A stretch of 64,000 nucleotides of DNA from an uncultured Robiginitomaculum sp. (GCA_938010385.1 CALLVD010000024.1:23132-87131); one strand, 5' to 3'. Positions 45,802 through 55,669 are shown, counted from the first letter of the stretch. The notes: generated by a model from the sequence alone, not told the origin. Numbers and translations are program-made.

Positions 45802-47841
45802 TTACAGCGTAATAACCCGGTCTGCGCGCCGCAAGAATTCGGGGCGATGGGCAATAATGATGCGCGTAATCGGCATGCCGGCAATGACATCCGCGATTTC
45901 CTGTTCGGTTTGCACGTCCAAATTGGCCGTCCCTTCATCCAGAAACAAAATTTGCGGTGATTTATACAGCGCTCTGGCCAAAAGCACTCTTTGTTTTTGC
46001 CCGCCCGACAAAACGCTGCCCATATCACCGACCCGCGAATCATAGCCCATGGGCAGGGCGTCAATGTCGTCATGAATGCGCGCCGCTCTCGCCGCCTGCT
46101 CGACTTTGGCCATATCAAGCTGCGGGTCAAAAAAGGCTATGTTCTCGGCCAGACTTCCGGACAAAAGCGTGTCGTCCTGCATCACCACGCCAATATTACG
46201 GCGCCAAGCGTCAAGCCCTATATCGTCAAGACTGACAGACCCGATTTTGATATGGCCTGACGCCGGCCGATAAAGCCCGGTCATCAGCTTCATCAGAGTC
46301 GTCTTCCCGCCGCCGGATTTGCCGGTAATCGCAATCATTTCGCCGGATTTCACGCTCAGATTAAACCCGTCTAAAATCCAAGGGTCACCTTCGCTGTAAC
46401 GGAAATCCAAATCCTTTATGTCAATATCACCGCTGCCGAGCGTCTGCGCGCTGTCCGGGCTGCTTAGCTCCAGCGTGCCCAAAACAATATCGGACAAGCG
46501 GTCCAAGTGCAGGCCCAGCAATCGAAACTCAATCAGTTTTTCCAATAGCTGATCGGCGCTGATTGCAAAGCCGCCGGCAAAGGCCAGAAAGGCAAACAGC
46601 AGCCCCAGGCTGATTTCGCCGTCCATTACTGAATGCGCGCCGACATAAATGACGGCAATCGCCTGCAGGCCCGCGGCTAAATCTTTCACGCCGTTATTGC
46701 CGATGCGCCAAAGCCCGAAGCGCGTGTTGGCATTAACAAAATCAGCAAACAGGTTTCGCCACGCGCCCTCGCGCGCCGCTTGCCGTCCGAATAGCTTTAT
46801 GGTGGTGCCGGCGCGAATGCTCTCGATAATATGAGAGCGTTCCTGCGCGCCGGTCAGAATAGACGCTTCTTGCGCCGCGCGCAGTCTTGGATAAATCATC
46901 AGCGTTACGGCCAGCATAACCACGGTTCCGGCCAGAACGATAGCGGCCAGTTTCGGGCTGATGATAAACATCACGATGACGGTCGTAATTGCCATGACCC
47001 CGTCAATCAGCGCCGCAACCAAGGATTGGGTCAGCGCCGTTTGAATGGGCCCGGTACTGCCGACCCGCGAAATAATATCGCCGATATGGCGCTTTTCATA
47101 CCACCCGGCGGGCAGCCGTATCAGATGCGAAAACACATTGCCCGTCATCTGATAACTCATTTGCTGACCGTAAATCAGAATGGCCCAATTGCGTGTTGCC
47201 TCGGCGGCGATGCGCAAAATAACAAGCCCGCCAAACCCGATGGCGAGCGCTTTTAAAAGCCCTGTATCGCCGGACAGTAAGACGCCGTCTACGGTGAGTT
47301 GCAGGAAAAACGGCGAGAGCAAAATTGTTATTTGCAGCAGAACAGACAAAATCAGTGTTTGCCCCAGAGCCCGCTTCAGCCCGGTCAGCCGGCCCCATAA
47401 ATCGGACAGTTTCACATCTGTACGGTCTTTGATTGCGGTGAAATCAGTCCCGCGCGACAGCTCCATGGCGACGCCGGTAAAATGCTCGGACACTTCGCGC
47501 AGAGGTAAAGATTGTGCCCCGCTTGCCGGATCATGAATAAGGACGCGCCCGTTTTTAACGGCCTTAAGCACAACAAAATGATTGAGGTCCCAATGCAAAA
47601 TTGCCGGCAATTGAAGCTTGTCCAAATCCTCTAAGTCCAGCCGCAAAGCGCGGGGAGACAGGTGCAGCCGGCCTGCCATTTCAACAATATCGGCCAAGCT
47701 GGCGCCGCGCAATGACACGGCATAGCGTTCGCGCAGCGCGGCCAAATTGACGTCATGGCCGTGATATTGCGCAATCATGGCCAGACAGGCGAGGGCGCAT
47801 TCCGTGTCTTCTGTTTGGTACACGACGGGCAGCTTAGACAT
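45802..47841 (-). CDS. bacteriocin-type ABC exporter with N-terminal C39 peptidase (PCAT)
   Basis: Start placed at MSKLPVVYQTEDTECALACLAMIAQYHG; C39 Gln/Cys/His(HFVVLK)/Asp(IHDPASG) present; TM domain; Walker A GKSGGGKTTLMKL, LSGGQKQRVLLARAL. Confidence 0.95.
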   Translation of the reverse strand: MSKLPVVYQTEDTECALACLAMIAQYHGHDVNLAALRERYAVSLRGASLADIVEMAGRLHLSPRALRLDLEDLDKLQLPAILHWDLNHFVVLKAVKNGRVLIHDPASGAQSLPLREVSEHFTGVAMELSRGTDFTAIKDRTDVKLSDLWGRLTGLKRALGQTLILSVLLQITILLSPFFLQLTVDGVLLSGDTGLLKALAIGFGGLVILRIAAEATRNWAILIYGQQMSYQMTGNVFSHLIRLPAGWYEKRHIGDIISRVGSTGPIQTALTQSLVAALIDGVMAITTVIVMFIISPKLAAIVLAGTVVMLAVTLMIYPRLRAAQEASILTGAQERSHIIESIRAGTTIKLFGRQAAREGAWRNLFADFVNANTRFGLWRIGNNGVKDLAAGLQAIAVIYVGAHSVMDGEISLGLLFAFLAFAGGFAISADQLLEKLIEFRLLGLHLDRLSDIVLGTLELSSPDSAQTLGSGDIDIKDLDFRYSEGDPWILDGFNLSVKSGEMIAITGKSGGGKTTLMKLMTGLYRPASGHIKIGSVSLDDIGLDAWRRNIGVVMQDDTLLSGSLAENIAFFDPQLDMAKVEQAARAARIHDDIDALPMGYDSRVGDMGSVLSGGQKQRVLLARALYKSPQILFLDEGTANLDVQTEQEIADVIAGMPITRIIIAHRPEFLRRADRVITL

Positions 47842-48056
47842 TAACCTGTCCGTCCCATCAGCCAATATAACAGGCGCACAGGCCCGTCCGGCATTTGAAC
47901 GCTTCCAAACCATAAAACGCCCGCCGCAAGACTTGCGCCGCCCAGCAGCAAGGCCGTAATTATCAGGCTCGGCACATGGCGATGCAAAATGACATCACCG
48001 GACAGGCTTCGGCCGCGCGATTGCATCACTTCTTTTCGGTATAAAGGCGTCGTCAT
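47841..48056 (-). CDS. 71-aa HlyD/CvaA-family N-terminal stub (cytoplasmic tail and single TM only)
   Basis: MTTPLYRKEVMQSRGRSLSGDVILHRHVPSLIITALLLGGASLAAGVLWFGSVQMPDGPVRLLYWLMGRTG resembles the N-terminus of CvaA/HlyD-type membrane fusion proteins; stop overlaps the exporter ATG (TAATG). Confidence 0.7.
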   Translation of the reverse strand: MTTPLYRKEVMQSRGRSLSGDVILHRHVPSLIITALLLGGASLAAGVLWFGSVQMPDGPVRLLYWLMGRTG

Positions 48057-48103
48057 AGCCCGACGCTAAGACGATTTGCGCGGCAGGGGAAGAGGCGCGG
48101 CGT

Positions 48104-48571
48104 TTACAAAATAAACCGCGATTTTTGATCCGGGCTTGGCACGAAACAAACGTCGCTGCGCCCGAACCAATCATAACGATTGCGCGCAATCACAGTGTAA
48201 AATCCGTCGCGCAGCGATTTCGGCACAATTTTCAACCCGGTAAGCAGCGGCCAAGGACGCCGCAGCCTGCGTAAAACTTCAAGCGCAGCATCCGAGCGGG
48301 TAAAGGCCTTGCCGGCTTTAATCACCAAATAGGTTTCATCTAAATCTGCCGCGCTCAGCCCGTGACGGGCGGCGAGGGCCAAGCCGGTTTCTGACCACGC
48401 ATTGACAAAGATAATATCCGGCGCAGTTTCGCGGTCTAAAATAAAGCGCACAAACCGGCTGCATAAAAGGCAGTGCCCGTCAAAAATCATGTAAGGGCCG
48501 GCGTCCGGCAGGGCAGAGCGACCGGTTAAGCTTGGCTCAGACCCGCTCATGCAGGGTTCCGTTCGGCTCAT
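48104..48571 (-). CDS. DCC/DUF393-family thioredoxin-like protein (start uncertain; 48550 possible)
   Basis: MIFDGHCLLCSRFVRFILDRETAPDIIFVNAWSETGLALAARHGL; YuxK-like CxxC. Confidence 0.88.
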   Translation of the reverse strand: MSRTEPCMSGSEPSLTGRSALPDAGPYMIFDGHCLLCSRFVRFILDRETAPDIIFVNAWSETGLALAARHGLSAADLDETYLVIKAGKAFTRSDAALEVLRRLRRPWPLLTGLKIVPKSLRDGFYTVIARNRYDWFGRSDVCFVPSPDQKSRFIL

Positions 48572-50426
48572 AATCCGGCAGCAGCTTTGACAGGGCCGTA
48601 ATCATGGCCGGCTTGTCTCTGCTCTCAGCGGCGCGCAGTAAGGCTTCAATGCGGCGGGTTACGGATTTCGGGTCCACCAGACGGCCTGTAAACCGGTTAA
48701 CGCCTTCAACATAGGTCGGGGCTAAATCTTCACGGATGCCGGTCAGGACTTCGGTCAGTTTTTCGCCGGGGCGCAGACCGGTATAGATGATATCAATATC
48801 GCGATCCGGCACATAGCCGCGCAGACGGATCAGCTGACGCGCAAGCTGCGTAATACTGACGGGGTCACCCATATCCAAAACATAGATGGCGGCCATTTCT
48901 TTGCGCTGCATGGCTGACAGGGCGGACGCCTGCAAGACTAAAGCAGCGGCTTCTTCCGTGGTCATAAAAAATCGTGTGGCGTCTTTATGGGTCACCGTGA
49001 CCGGACCGCCGCGCCTTATCTGCTCTTCAAACAATGGCACAACGGATCCGGTTGAGCCGAGCACATTGCCAAACCGCACAGCGCAAGCCGACAGTCCCGG
49101 GCTCTGGGTGGCGGCGGCGAGGGTCGCCATTTCCGCAATGCGCTTAGTCGCGCCCATAATATTGGACGGTTTGACCGCCTTATCGGTCGAGACAAGGGTG
49201 AAGCTGTCAGTCTTAAACTCTGTGGCCAGATTAATGATGTTATACGTGCCGCCGACATTGGAATTAATGGTCTCAACGGGATTAAGTTCTGACAATGGAA
49301 CATGTTTAAGCGCGGCGGCATGGAGCACAATATCCGGCCGCTCAAAATCAAAGATTTCGCGCATGCGGGTTTCGTCTTGTACGTCCCCTAAATAGCTGTG
49401 CCATTTACACAGCTTATGCTCATCCAGCGCCCCGTTAATTTTATAAAGATTAAACTCCCCGTTATCGATGAGAACAATCTTGGCCGGCCGCAAGCGGCTG
49501 ATTTGCAGGGTCAGCTCGGAGCCGATTGTGCCGCCCGCGCCGGTGATTAAAACTTTTTTGCCTTCGACAAATTGCCGGACCGGAGTCACGTCCAAGTCTT
49601 TGGCGTTACGGCCGATTAAGTCATTGGCCTCAAATTTCATCAGCCCTCTGTCACCGGAGCTGCCAAAGCGCACAAGCGTGGCTTGCGCTTCGGCGGCCTG
49701 CTTGACCAGAATATTCAACTGCTCCCGGTCAATGGTTCTGTCCACAAGTATCAGCGTCGGGGCCGGCTCCCCGCGACGCTCCAAATTACGCAGCACAGCC
49801 GGAATATCATCCATCGCGCCCATCACCGGAACGCCGCGAATGGAGCGCCCCAAAAAGCCCGCCCCGGTATCAATCAGGCCGGCAATATTGTAACCGCCGT
49901 TTGCGCTGTAGGCGAAATCACGCAAATGATCGTGCAGGGAGTTACTGCGCCCGATAAGAAGCGCGCGTTTTGCGCCCGCGTCGCGGCGGCGAAAAAGGAC
50001 TTTCAAATCGCGTTGATAAAACAGCAAAACAGCCGTCCGGCTTATAATCAGCAGCAGCATGAAAAACGGAACGACTAAAAACGGGGCCGAGCGGGGAAAA
50101 TCTGCGGCGCGGTCAAAAATAAGGAATAAGACCAGCGGCGTTAATATGGCCGCCAAGACAACGGCGCGCAGCAGCGGCACGATATCGTCAAGGGATGTGT
50201 AGCGCCAAACCGCTCTGTGAATACGCAAGCCAAGCCAGAGTCCAAAACAGATAACGCCGAAGACAATGGCGGCTTTAATGTCAATATTATTGGGCGCCAT
50301 TTTGCCTTCGTAAATATAACGAAGGCGCATGATGCCGTACATGGACAGGCCGCCAAGCAGGCTGTCGAATAATGTGACCAAGCCTGTGGCGATAGTCGTG
50401 CGGGGCCTTTTAAAACCGAGAGGCAT
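48537..50426 (-). CDS. nucleoside-diphosphate sugar epimerase/dehydratase (CapD/WbpM/FlaA1-like polysaccharide biosynthesis protein)
   Basis: KVLITGAGGTIGSELTLQI, DIVLHAAALKHVPLSELNPVETINSNVGGTYNIINLA, N-terminal TM helices. Confidence 0.93.
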   Translation of the reverse strand: MPLGFKRPRTTIATGLVTLFDSLLGGLSMYGIMRLRYIYEGKMAPNNIDIKAAIVFGVICFGLWLGLRIHRAVWRYTSLDDIVPLLRAVVLAAILTPLVLFLIFDRAADFPRSAPFLVVPFFMLLLIISRTAVLLFYQRDLKVLFRRRDAGAKRALLIGRSNSLHDHLRDFAYSANGGYNIAGLIDTGAGFLGRSIRGVPVMGAMDDIPAVLRNLERRGEPAPTLILVDRTIDREQLNILVKQAAEAQATLVRFGSSGDRGLMKFEANDLIGRNAKDLDVTPVRQFVEGKKVLITGAGGTIGSELTLQISRLRPAKIVLIDNGEFNLYKINGALDEHKLCKWHSYLGDVQDETRMREIFDFERPDIVLHAAALKHVPLSELNPVETINSNVGGTYNIINLATEFKTDSFTLVSTDKAVKPSNIMGATKRIAEMATLAAATQSPGLSACAVRFGNVLGSTGSVVPLFEEQIRRGGPVTVTHKDATRFFMTTEEAAALVLQASALSAMQRKEMAAIYVLDMGDPVSITQLARQLIRLRGYVPDRDIDIIYTGLRPGEKLTEVLTGIREDLAPTYVEGVNRFTGRLVDPKSVTRRIEALLRAAESRDKPAMITALSKLLPDYEPNGTLHERV

Positions 50427-52171
50427 TATGATCCCGTCTCACCGCTGACGCGCTTAAAGCTCCAGCGCACGCGATTGGATTTATCTTCGCCGTTATTATC
50501 AGACAGGGCTTCGCCGGATATAACGAGTTGCTCGCACCGCTCCGGCGCGCGGCCCCGGCCCAGATAAACGGAGGGCTCTAAGGCCAGCTTTAATCCGTCC
50601 GTGCGAAAGCGCCAGCCGTCCTTGCCGGGTAATATCAACAAGGCACTGCGCATATCCCGCGACAGGGTCGCGCGCACATCCGGATGAAGATGAAAGCGGA
50701 TTTGAAACGCAAACCGGCTTTGTTTAAATTGCGGGGTCTCGCCGATGGGAACATAAAGGCAGTCTTCACCGCGCACATCATTACCGTCACCGGTCATAAA
50801 AATGCGGCGGCGATGATCCAGTCCGGTGGCGGCGCGATAGCCTTCATGAGCTGCGTCCAGCCAGACGTCCTCGCCTTCTTCAAGGCGCGCAGATGTAACG
50901 GGGCCGGCGTTTTTGGAAATGGCCGTGCCGAAGGCTTTTTTTGCAGCGCGGCCAAAGACAATCTCTCCGGCCGAGCAGTCATCAATAACCAATGTAGAGT
51001 GGGCCGCTGTTTCACGCACAGAGCTGCGCCAACCGGCCGGCTGGCTGTCATTAAAGCCGCAATTTACCACCATGCGCTTACCCCGCGCGCTCAGCTCAAA
51101 AGCCAGCGGGGCCAAATGGGCGCGCGTGTCAAATCCGACCGGCGGACTGTCGCCGGCGTCCGCAATGATAATTGTACGCCCCCGCTCCAGACGTTGATAG
51201 CCGGTATGCGGCATGTAGCTGAATGTTTTTGCCGGCCGAACGCCCGTCTTTTTCAGCAAGGCTTTAAGCGCTCCGGCGGGAATCTCTCCGCTGCCGTTAA
51301 AATTCGCAAGGGAGCCGTCACCCGGGTTAAAAAAGCTGAGCGCCGGAGCGATGCGGTCAATCGCACGCCGTGTTTGCTTGCTGCCGGCAATGCCGGAGAT
51401 TTTAAGCGCTTCTTCCACAGTCAATAAGGCCTGCAAAATATGCGCCGCTGCGGCCGGCCGGCGGCTGATATGGCCGCCATCCCCGTGGACTTGCCGCTCC
51501 AGCGCATCATCAAGCCGGTCTAAGTTTTTATCCAGTAAAACGCTGTCCGGCAGCATTGCGCCTGCCAAGGCCAGACTCGCGCTTGCCAAGAGCCGGTCTT
51601 GCCCTTCAGGCACGGCCATATAGTCTTTTTTCAGCCGCGCAATCTGGCGCGCGAGCAGGCCGCGCCGCTTGGCGGCAATTATGGGCGCCGTATCGCGGTC
51701 CCCGTCCAGCAGCGCGCCCCAACAGGCCAGCATGGCAAAACAGCGGCGGGCCAATATATCCGGGCGATAGGCAAAAATATTCCAGTCGGAATATACCGCG
51801 CCCCAATCATCCGTTAATTGCCGGGCCAGCGCGCCGGCCGCCGGGTCCTTGGATGCTGCCAGTTCGCGCAGCCAGTCAAAACCGTGCAGCGAGGCCGCAA
51901 AGGCCTCCGAGGGCAGGGATCGCTCCCAAGGGTGCGTGCCTTGGGGCAGGTCTATGGTTTGGCCGGCCGCGCTCAGCGTGCCGGACAGCAGGGCTTTGGC
52001 GGCCTGTCCGTCTGTCAGGGGCAAAAAGGCCGGGCGGGCCATAAAAGGCGGCGGAGGGGTGCGGCGGCGCGGCATTTTTCGCACAGGACTGCCCAAATCG
52101 CGGCGCACGGCGCGAACGGCTTGCCCGGCCCTGCGGGCGCGAACGCTCAAAAATGAGATGCGGCGCGCCAT
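50426..52171 (-). CDS. heparinase II/III family protein
   Basis: GDGSLANFNGSGEIPAGALKALLKKTGV, MPHTGYQRLERGRTIIIADAGDSPP, HLAPLAFELSARGKRMVVNCGFND. Confidence 0.88.
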   Translation of the reverse strand: MARRISFLSVRARRAGQAVRAVRRDLGSPVRKMPRRRTPPPPFMARPAFLPLTDGQAAKALLSGTLSAAGQTIDLPQGTHPWERSLPSEAFAASLHGFDWLRELAASKDPAAGALARQLTDDWGAVYSDWNIFAYRPDILARRCFAMLACWGALLDGDRDTAPIIAAKRRGLLARQIARLKKDYMAVPEGQDRLLASASLALAGAMLPDSVLLDKNLDRLDDALERQVHGDGGHISRRPAAAAHILQALLTVEEALKISGIAGSKQTRRAIDRIAPALSFFNPGDGSLANFNGSGEIPAGALKALLKKTGVRPAKTFSYMPHTGYQRLERGRTIIIADAGDSPPVGFDTRAHLAPLAFELSARGKRMVVNCGFNDSQPAGWRSSVRETAAHSTLVIDDCSAGEIVFGRAAKKAFGTAISKNAGPVTSARLEEGEDVWLDAAHEGYRAATGLDHRRRIFMTGDGNDVRGEDCLYVPIGETPQFKQSRFAFQIRFHLHPDVRATLSRDMRSALLILPGKDGWRFRTDGLKLALEPSVYLGRGRAPERCEQLVISGEALSDNNGEDKSNRVRWSFKRVSGETGS

Positions 52172-52178
52172 GGCGGTC

Positions 52179-52880
52179 TTATCCGTTTACGGCTTTCAGG
52201 GTCGCCCCGGACCCGCCGCGCAAGGCGGCAATATTCTGTGCATAGCTTCCGGCCTTACCGTGAAAGACAGCGGAGCCGGCCACCAAAGCGCTTGCGCCGG
52301 CGTCAATACAGAGCTGCGCCGTTTGCGGGTTCACGCCGCCGTCAACCTCAAGCTCTATGTCGCGGCCCGATGCGTCAATCAGGGCGCGTAATTGCTCGAT
52401 TTTTTTCAGCTGAGAATGAATGAATTTCTGTCCGCCGAAACCGGGATTGACGCTCATGACTAAAATCATGTCGAGCTGATCAATGACATATTCAACATCA
52501 TTAATCGGCGCGCCGGGGTTGAGCGCAATGCCGGCCTTTGCGCCGTAGTTGCGTATGGCCTGAAGGCTGCGGTGCAAATGCGGCCCGGCATCAGGATGAA
52601 TGGTGACGATATCCGCGCCGGCCTGCACGAAGGCTTCGAGCATGGGGTCAGCCGGCGTAATCATTAAATGCACGTCAAACGGCTTGTCACTGTGGGGGCG
52701 CAGGGCTTTGACGACAGCGGGACCGATGGTGATATTCGGGACATAATGCCCGTCCATCACATCCACATGGATCATGTCTGCACCGGCGGCGTCAATGGCG
52801 GCCACTTCCGCGCCTAATTTAGCAAAGTCAGCAGACAGAATGGACGGCGATATTTTTACGGCTTGGGTCATACGTCTCAT
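52179..52880 (-). CDS. rpe: ribulose-phosphate 3-epimerase
   Basis: [56 protein letters not shown]. Confidence 0.97.
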   Translation of the reverse strand: MRRMTQAVKISPSILSADFAKLGAEVAAIDAAGADMIHVDVMDGHYVPNITIGPAVVKALRPHSDKPFDVHLMITPADPMLEAFVQAGADIVTIHPDAGPHLHRSLQAIRNYGAKAGIALNPGAPINDVEYVIDQLDMILVMSVNPGFGGQKFIHSQLKKIEQLRALIDASGRDIELEVDGGVNPQTAQLCIDAGASALVAGSAVFHGKAGSYAQNIAALRGGSGATLKAVNG

Positions 52881-52975
52881 TATCAGCCGGGCGGAAGCCG
52901 TGCAAGCGGCGCGGCAGACGCGCGCGGCGTTTCATACAGCTTACGTTAATGTTATCGCGCGGCTGTTTGCGTGCA

Positions 52976-53010
52976 TAAAAAAAGCCCCGCACATCGGCGT
53001 GCGGGGCTTC
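52976..53010 (-). terminator. intrinsic terminator after the repeat lipoprotein gene
   Basis: Minus strand AAGCCCCGCAC-GCCGAT-GTGCGGGGCTT followed by TTTTT. Confidence 0.9.
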
Positions 53011-53031
53011 ATGTTTTTTATGCGCAAACGC

Positions 53032-53925
53032 TTACTTGCGGATCGGCATATAATCATTGGTCGTATAGGCGCCTGTGTTTGTGTAGCCGCCATATGTCGT
53101 GCCGGTCGAGATGGCTGTGCCTTCATTCATGGCGCAAGAGCCGTCGCTTTGCTTGGACGATCCGGCCGGGCATGGCGCGGACTCGCCGCCATATGAGCTT
53201 GAGCCGTAAGACGTTGAGGAATTATAAGATCCTGAGCCGTAAGAGGTGTCGGAGCCGTAAGATGTTGAGCCATAGCTTGACTGCATACATGTGCCGTCGG
53301 CTGCTTTGGTTGTTCCGGCCGGACAGGCCGCTGTTTCAGCCGATGAGCTGTAAGATGACGAGCCATAGCTTGTGGTCGGCGCGCTGTAGCTTGACTGCAT
53401 ACAGGTTCCGTCACCGGCAGGCGTTGTGCCGGCCGGGCAATCGGCTGTGCCGGCGCTTGTGCTGTAAGATGAGGAGCTGCTGTAAGTCGGCGCGGTGTAT
53501 GTTGTTGCCGGCGCGCTGTAGCTTTGCTCTGCACATGTACCGTCACCGCTTGCCACTGTTCCGACCGGGCAAGGGGCTGTTTCGCCGCCATAGCTGATGG
53601 CCGGGGCCGGGGTGTAGGTCGGGTAAGTCTGAACCGGCGCAGGCGCCTGATAGACAGGAGCCGGGGCCTGATAAACAGGCGCGGCGCCGCAATTCATATT
53701 CTGAACAACAGAGCAATCTGCGTAAACTACTTGCTCAGGCTGGCTGTAACGGACCGGTTGGGCCGGCGCACAGGCATTTGGCAGGCAGCTGCCGCCTGAC
53801 TCATAGTCATAGACGTTGCCGTAGCGATTTGAAGATGAATGACCGGCGCAAGCAGTCAGAAAAAGCGCAGCTGCTCCTGTACCGACAAAGGCCGAAGAGC
53901 GAAGAATAGTGTTAAGTTTGCTCAT
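53032..53925 (-). CDS. lipoprotein with Ser/Tyr-rich low-complexity and four CPxG(T/S)x4DG(T/S)C repeats
   Basis: Start placed at MSKLNTILRSSAFVGTGAAALFLTACAGHSS (lipobox); repeats CPVGTVASGDGTC, CPAGTTPAGDGTC, CPAGTTKAADGTC, CPAGSSKQSDGSC. Confidence 0.85.
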   Translation of the reverse strand: MSKLNTILRSSAFVGTGAAALFLTACAGHSSSNRYGNVYDYESGGSCLPNACAPAQPVRYSQPEQVVYADCSVVQNMNCGAAPVYQAPAPVYQAPAPVQTYPTYTPAPAISYGGETAPCPVGTVASGDGTCAEQSYSAPATTYTAPTYSSSSSYSTSAGTADCPAGTTPAGDGTCMQSSYSAPTTSYGSSSYSSSAETAACPAGTTKAADGTCMQSSYGSTSYGSDTSYGSGSYNSSTSYGSSSYGGESAPCPAGSSKQSDGSCAMNEGTAISTGTTYGGYTNTGAYTTNDYMPIRK

Positions 53926-53995
53926 GTGAGCCTCCCAATTTGGTACAATCCGTACACATCTTTGCAACTCTTAGACCAAAAAGATTAAAAATAGT

Positions 53996-55360
53996 CTAAA
54001 CGTCGCGTATCAATTGCGCAGTAAAGAAGCCATCCATGCCCCCTTTATCGCTCAGCATATGAGGCAGAGCGCGCAACCAGCCTTGCGGGGTCACGCCCAT
54101 GGCCTCACCGGCCTTACCGAGTGTTAAGATTGGATTAAGGCGAAAATCGGGCCGCATCTTCAAAAATGACAGTATGCGCTGCTCTCCCTCGGCCGGTTGC
54201 AGGCTGCATGTGCAGTAAACCAGCGTCCCGCCGGGCTTGACCTGACGCGCGGCGGCCAGCAGCAAGCGGTCCTGAACCGCCGTTAAGCTCTCAACGTCTT
54301 TGGGCGCTTTGGTATAGGCCACATCAGGACGCCGGCGCAGGGTTCCGGTCGCGCTGCACGGCGCGTCGAGCAAAACAATATCAAAATCATGATCGCGCAC
54401 GCCGCGCCATTTTCCGGCGTCAACGGCAATGCATTTTGCGCTAAGCCCTGTGCGCTCCAAATTGTCTTTGACCTTTAAAAGGCGATGTTCAGACCGGTCG
54501 AGCGCAGTCACCTGCGCGCCGGCGGCGGCCAGTTGCAAGGTCTTGCCGCCGGGGGCCGCGCACATGTCCAGCGCCGTCTTGCCGGTCAAATCGCCCAATA
54601 TATTCACGGGTAGGGCGGCGGCGATGTCTTGGACCCACCACGCGCCGTCATGAAATCCGGGCAGGCCGACAATATTGCCGATATCAGCTTTGCGCACCGT
54701 TCGGGTCGGCAGCACTTGCGCGCCAATCTCTTCAGCCCATTTTTCTGCCTCGTCTTTATTCCGCAGGCTCAGATCCAGCGGCGGGGATTGGGTAATCTGC
54801 TCGGCAATCTTTGTGACCGCCTCCTCGCCATAAGCCCGCGTCCAGCTTTTACGCAGCCATTCCGGCAGGTTTTTCGCGACAGGGATTTTGGCGGCGTCGG
54901 CTTTGCCGGTATCGGCGACTTTGCGCAAAATGGCGTTGACCATGCCGGCGGCGTTGACGTCATTACGGTCTTTGGACGATTTCAGCGCTGCCACAGACTC
55001 GCCCACGGCGGCATGGACCGGCGTATCAAGATAGATCAGCTGCGCCGCTCCGGTCAGCAAAACCGCCATGGCAAAGGGCGCGGGTTGGCGCGATAAATGC
55101 TGCCCCACTGCGGCGTCCAGCTGCGCCAGCCGGCGCAGGGTTGTCGCCGCTATCAGCCGGGCAAAGGCGCGGTCGCGGGCGGTCAAATCGTCATAAGTAT
55201 GCGCTTTGGACAGGGCGACATCCAGAGCAAGCTTCTGCCCGATAACCCCCATAACGCCCCGCGCCGCCGCAATCCGCGCGCCGCGCCCGTCACTGCTCTT
55301 TTTCGGTTTTGTGCCCTGATAGCCGGCCGGCTTTGCGCCGCTGCGTGTCTCGTCGCTCAT
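53996..55360 (-). CDS. rsmB: 16S rRNA (cytosine967-C5)-methyltransferase-like (RsmB/Fmu)
   Basis: NusB-like N-terminus, DMCAAPGGKTLQLAAAG, DIVLLDAPCSATGTLRRRPDV. Confidence 0.93.
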   Translation of the reverse strand: MSDETRSGAKPAGYQGTKPKKSSDGRGARIAAARGVMGVIGQKLALDVALSKAHTYDDLTARDRAFARLIAATTLRRLAQLDAAVGQHLSRQPAPFAMAVLLTGAAQLIYLDTPVHAAVGESVAALKSSKDRNDVNAAGMVNAILRKVADTGKADAAKIPVAKNLPEWLRKSWTRAYGEEAVTKIAEQITQSPPLDLSLRNKDEAEKWAEEIGAQVLPTRTVRKADIGNIVGLPGFHDGAWWVQDIAAALPVNILGDLTGKTALDMCAAPGGKTLQLAAAGAQVTALDRSEHRLLKVKDNLERTGLSAKCIAVDAGKWRGVRDHDFDIVLLDAPCSATGTLRRRPDVAYTKAPKDVESLTAVQDRLLLAAARQVKPGGTLVYCTCSLQPAEGEQRILSFLKMRPDFRLNPILTLGKAGEAMGVTPQGWLRALPHMLSDKGGMDGFFTAQLIRDV

Positions 55361-55669
55361 AATGTGCTCTTATAATATGGGTTTGTTTGGGCGCTTTTAG
55401 GGGTAAGGGAGGCATTGGTCTACGCCTTTAAATCTTCACCCAATCTTTACCATGCCTTTTAACGCGGTCTTAGCCTCGCCGGGCTAGATGTGTCTCTGCA
55501 TTAACGCGGCGGCCGGGATTGGCCCGCATGAAAATGACGTGATCGTGACGATGCAAAAGATTCAAGGCCGGAAGGCATTTGCGCCGTATGTAAATTATAT
55601 AGCGCGGTGACGTCTTGGTTTTGATACCTTGGACTTAAACGCGAGCGTTTGGGATTTAAGGAGAGTGAT

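Noticed and set aside
47841-48056. Frameshifted or pseudogenised full-length HlyD
   Set aside because: The exporter gene begins at the stub's stop codon, leaving no DNA for the missing ~300 aa in any frame. If degenerate it arose by deletion, not frameshift.
53100-53560. Repetitive DNA that at first glance resembles a CRISPR or satellite array
   Set aside because: Repeats are in frame within a lipoprotein CDS and encode CPxGT/SYG modules; spacing and spacers are not CRISPR-like. No CRISPR array, IS element, prophage, tRNA or rRNA was recognised anywhere in the window.
53985-53999. TTAA-AAATAGT-CTAA upstream of the repeat lipoprotein as a CtrA site
   Set aside because: Imperfect and overlapping a TTAGAC/GTCTAA inverted repeat at the rsmB-lipoprotein junction that may equally be part of a weak terminator or promoter; too ambiguous.
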